Assembly: GCF_000829455.1 (NCBI RefSeq)
Contig: NZ_JXAK01000002.1
Span: 1-64,000, forward strand
Length of the DNA stretch: 64,000 nt
From: Gordoniibacillus kamchatkensis
GTDB lineage: Bacteria > Bacillota > Bacilli > Paenibacillales > NBRC-103111
Direction of reading: 5' to 3'
Shown here: one piece after another, positions 62,877-64,000 of the stretch
How the letters are laid out: each line of letters starts with the position of its first letter
How positions within the stretch are numbered: the stretch's first letter is position 1
Position numbers and translations under genes: made by a program
Notes under the pieces: generated by a model
The model's database searches: none
What the model saw: the letters and a program-made list of their open reading frames with translations, nothing else
Told to the model about the DNA's origin: nothing

Positions 62877-63687
62877 ATGCGCAAGGCGCTCGTTTACGGA
62901 TTGCTCGTTTTTTTCTCGCTGCTGTTCCTGATGCCGTTCTACTGGCTTGGTCTCCACGGCGGTGAAGTCGCCCCAGGAAATATACATGTTCCCGCCAAAG
63001 TGGATTCCGTCGGCCATTCATTGGGAAAATTTCGTCCACGCCTGGACGATCCAGTCGTTCAATACGTTTCTGAAAAATTCCCTGATCGTCACGATTTTGT
63101 GCAATATCGGGCAGCTCATCTCGTCGTCGCTCGTCGCGTACGGGTTCGCGCGCTTCCGCTTCCGGGGCAGGAACGCGCTCTTCATGATTTTGCTGGCGAC
63201 GATGATGATCCCGTGGGACGTGACCATGATTCCGCTCTATATGGAATTCAACATGCTGGGGTGGATCAATACGCTCAAGCCGCTGATCGTTCCGGCCTGG
63301 TTCGGCTCTCCGTTTTTCATATTCCTGCTGCGGCAGTTTTTATTGACCGTGCCCAGGGAACTCGAGGAGTCGGCCAACATTGACGGCGCCAGCGCGTTTA
63401 CGACGTATTTGACGATTTTCGTGCCGCTTATGGTCCCGTCCCTCATCCTGGTCAGCGTCTTCAACATGATGGATACGTGGAACGATTATTTGGGGCCGCT
63501 CGTTTTCCTGAACGACGCCAGCAAGTATACGCTGACGCTGGGGCTGGCCCAGTTCCGCGGCATGTTCGGCGTAGATATGACGTCCATTATGGCGGTGACG
63601 ACGATCATCTGCATTCCGCCGCTCGTTGTGTTTTTCCTGGCGCAGCGGCATATCGTGCAAGGAATCGCCAATACGGGGATCAAATAA
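62877..63687 (+). CDS. Sugar ABC transporter permease (MalG-like, second set), frameshifted
   Basis: The first 23 codons read MRKALVYGLLVFFSLLFLMP then FYW; the frame then continues out of register. The other frame carries VSTAVKSPQEIYMFPPKW to the end, including the EAA-loop core EESANIDGAS and a normal MalG-like C-terminus. Removing one T from CTTGG (62946-62949) joins them as FYWLVSTAVK. Full length is about 269 residues, normal for the family. This is a gain of a base, unlike most of the other breaks. GH2 gene follows after a 24-bp gap. Confidence 0.88.
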
Positions 63688-63711
63688 TCGGCTTGGAGGC
63701 TAGGTTTCAAG

Positions 63712-64000
63712 ATGAACATGACAAACAATCGCAACAACGATTGGGAAAATCATAAGCTGCTTCACCGGAACCGGATGGAGGCGCGGTCCTGCTTTATTCC
63801 TTATGCGGATGCCGATTCCGCACTTACGCATGAACGCGGCGGATCGGACCGGTTCATGCTGCTGAACGGCCACTGGGATTTCCATTATGCGCCGTCGCCG
63901 GCTGCCGCTCCGGAGCGCTTTTACGCGGAGGAAAACGTCACGGAAGCCGAGGGCTGGAGCCGGATCCCGGTGCCGGGCCATTGGCAGCTGTGCGGATATG
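63712..64000 (+). CDS. Glycoside hydrolase family 2 beta-galactosidase, N-terminal part
   Basis: Only about 96 residues are visible; the gene continues past the window edge. WENHKLLHRNRMEARSCFIP, then FMLLNGHWDFHYAPSP and VPGHWQLCGY match the sugar-binding domain at the start of LacZ-type GH2 enzymes, which hydrolyse beta-galactosides in the cytoplasm. GGAGG (63695-63699) precedes the ATG by 12 bases; an ATG two codons later is possible. It lies 24 bases after the second importer, so the transported glycan probably contains beta-galactosyl units. Confidence 0.85.
   Translation, partial: MNMTNNRNNDWENHKLLHRNRMEARSCFIPYADADSALTHERGGSDRFMLLNGHWDFHYAPSPAAAPERFYAEENVTEAEGWSRIPVPGHWQLCGY

Noticed and set aside
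1-64000. tRNA or rRNA genes
   Set aside because: I saw no tRNA-like cloverleaf with the conserved TTCRA/NCCA features and no rRNA sequence in the window.

Overview
The window looks like chromosomal DNA of a spore-forming Firmicute of the Paenibacillaceae (Paenibacillus/Cohnella type). The evidence is high G+C coding sequence with strong AGGAGG-type ribosome sites, frequent GTG/TTG starts, and typical family content: bacilliredoxin, DUF3905, UPF0154/YneF, a YgaC-like DUF402 phosphatase, YesM-type kinase plus AraC-type regulator pairs, many lipoprotein sugar-binding proteins, and MutY, NadE, AcpS and FolE. I found no tRNA, rRNA or CRISPR array. The assignment is an inference from gene content only.

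Layout. 1-2000: possible start of a minus-strand gene leaving the window, a 22-bp repeat run and a frameshifted solute-binding lipoprotein. 2.2-4.5 kb: envelope-stress operon (LiaI-like, PspA, PspC, second PspA). 4.6-9.1 kb: AT-richer stretch (DinB, tautomerase, nitronate monooxygenase/LysR, MscL, small kinase); most of it lies between two copies of a 63-bp sequence that is the 3' end and terminator of the second pspA. 9.2-17 kb: P450, NEW3-protein/ABC exporter operon, ECF sigma/anti-sigma pair, DUF3905, bacilliredoxin. 17.5-22.4 kb: diguanylate cyclase, NadE, AcpS and a c-type cytochrome, embedded in palindromic repeats and a nested cruciform. 22.7-25.9 kb: DHHW plus MBOAT acetylation pair. 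26-32.3 kb: MutY, LacI regulator, SDR, NCS2 permease, PadR/membrane protein. 32.3-38.6 kb: SodA, GNAT, DUF402, signal peptidase, QueG, HD-GYP, YneF, FolE. 38.9-44.1 kb: methyltransferase, thioredoxin-reductase-like flavoprotein and Rrf2 regulator sharing an operator-like palindrome, a large superoxide dismutase fusion, and an alpha/beta hydrolase. 44.3-48.5 kb: IclR regulator and a PF04392-type ABC importer. 48.7-64 kb: carbohydrate region with a glycosidase, an SDR, a divergent GcvPA/GcvPB-like pair, a two-component system, two solute-binding protein/permease sets without their own ATPase, and the start of a GH2 beta-galactosidase that runs out of the window.

How the genes may work together. 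From 48.7 kb to the right edge the genes form a glycan-use locus: a YesM-type kinase and AraC-type regulator sense a signal, two CUT1-type importers bring in oligosaccharides (probably powered by an ATPase encoded elsewhere), and glycosidases and an SDR process them. The GcvP-like PLP enzyme pair in the same operon as the glycosidase is the most unexpected element, because both subunits depart from the glycine-decarboxylase motifs and no gcvT or gcvH is present.

Quality caution. About twelve single-base frameshifts interrupt otherwise intact genes in this window, mostly loss of one base in a short run. This looks like consensus error rather than gene decay. Coordinates of those genes are given for the whole repaired span.
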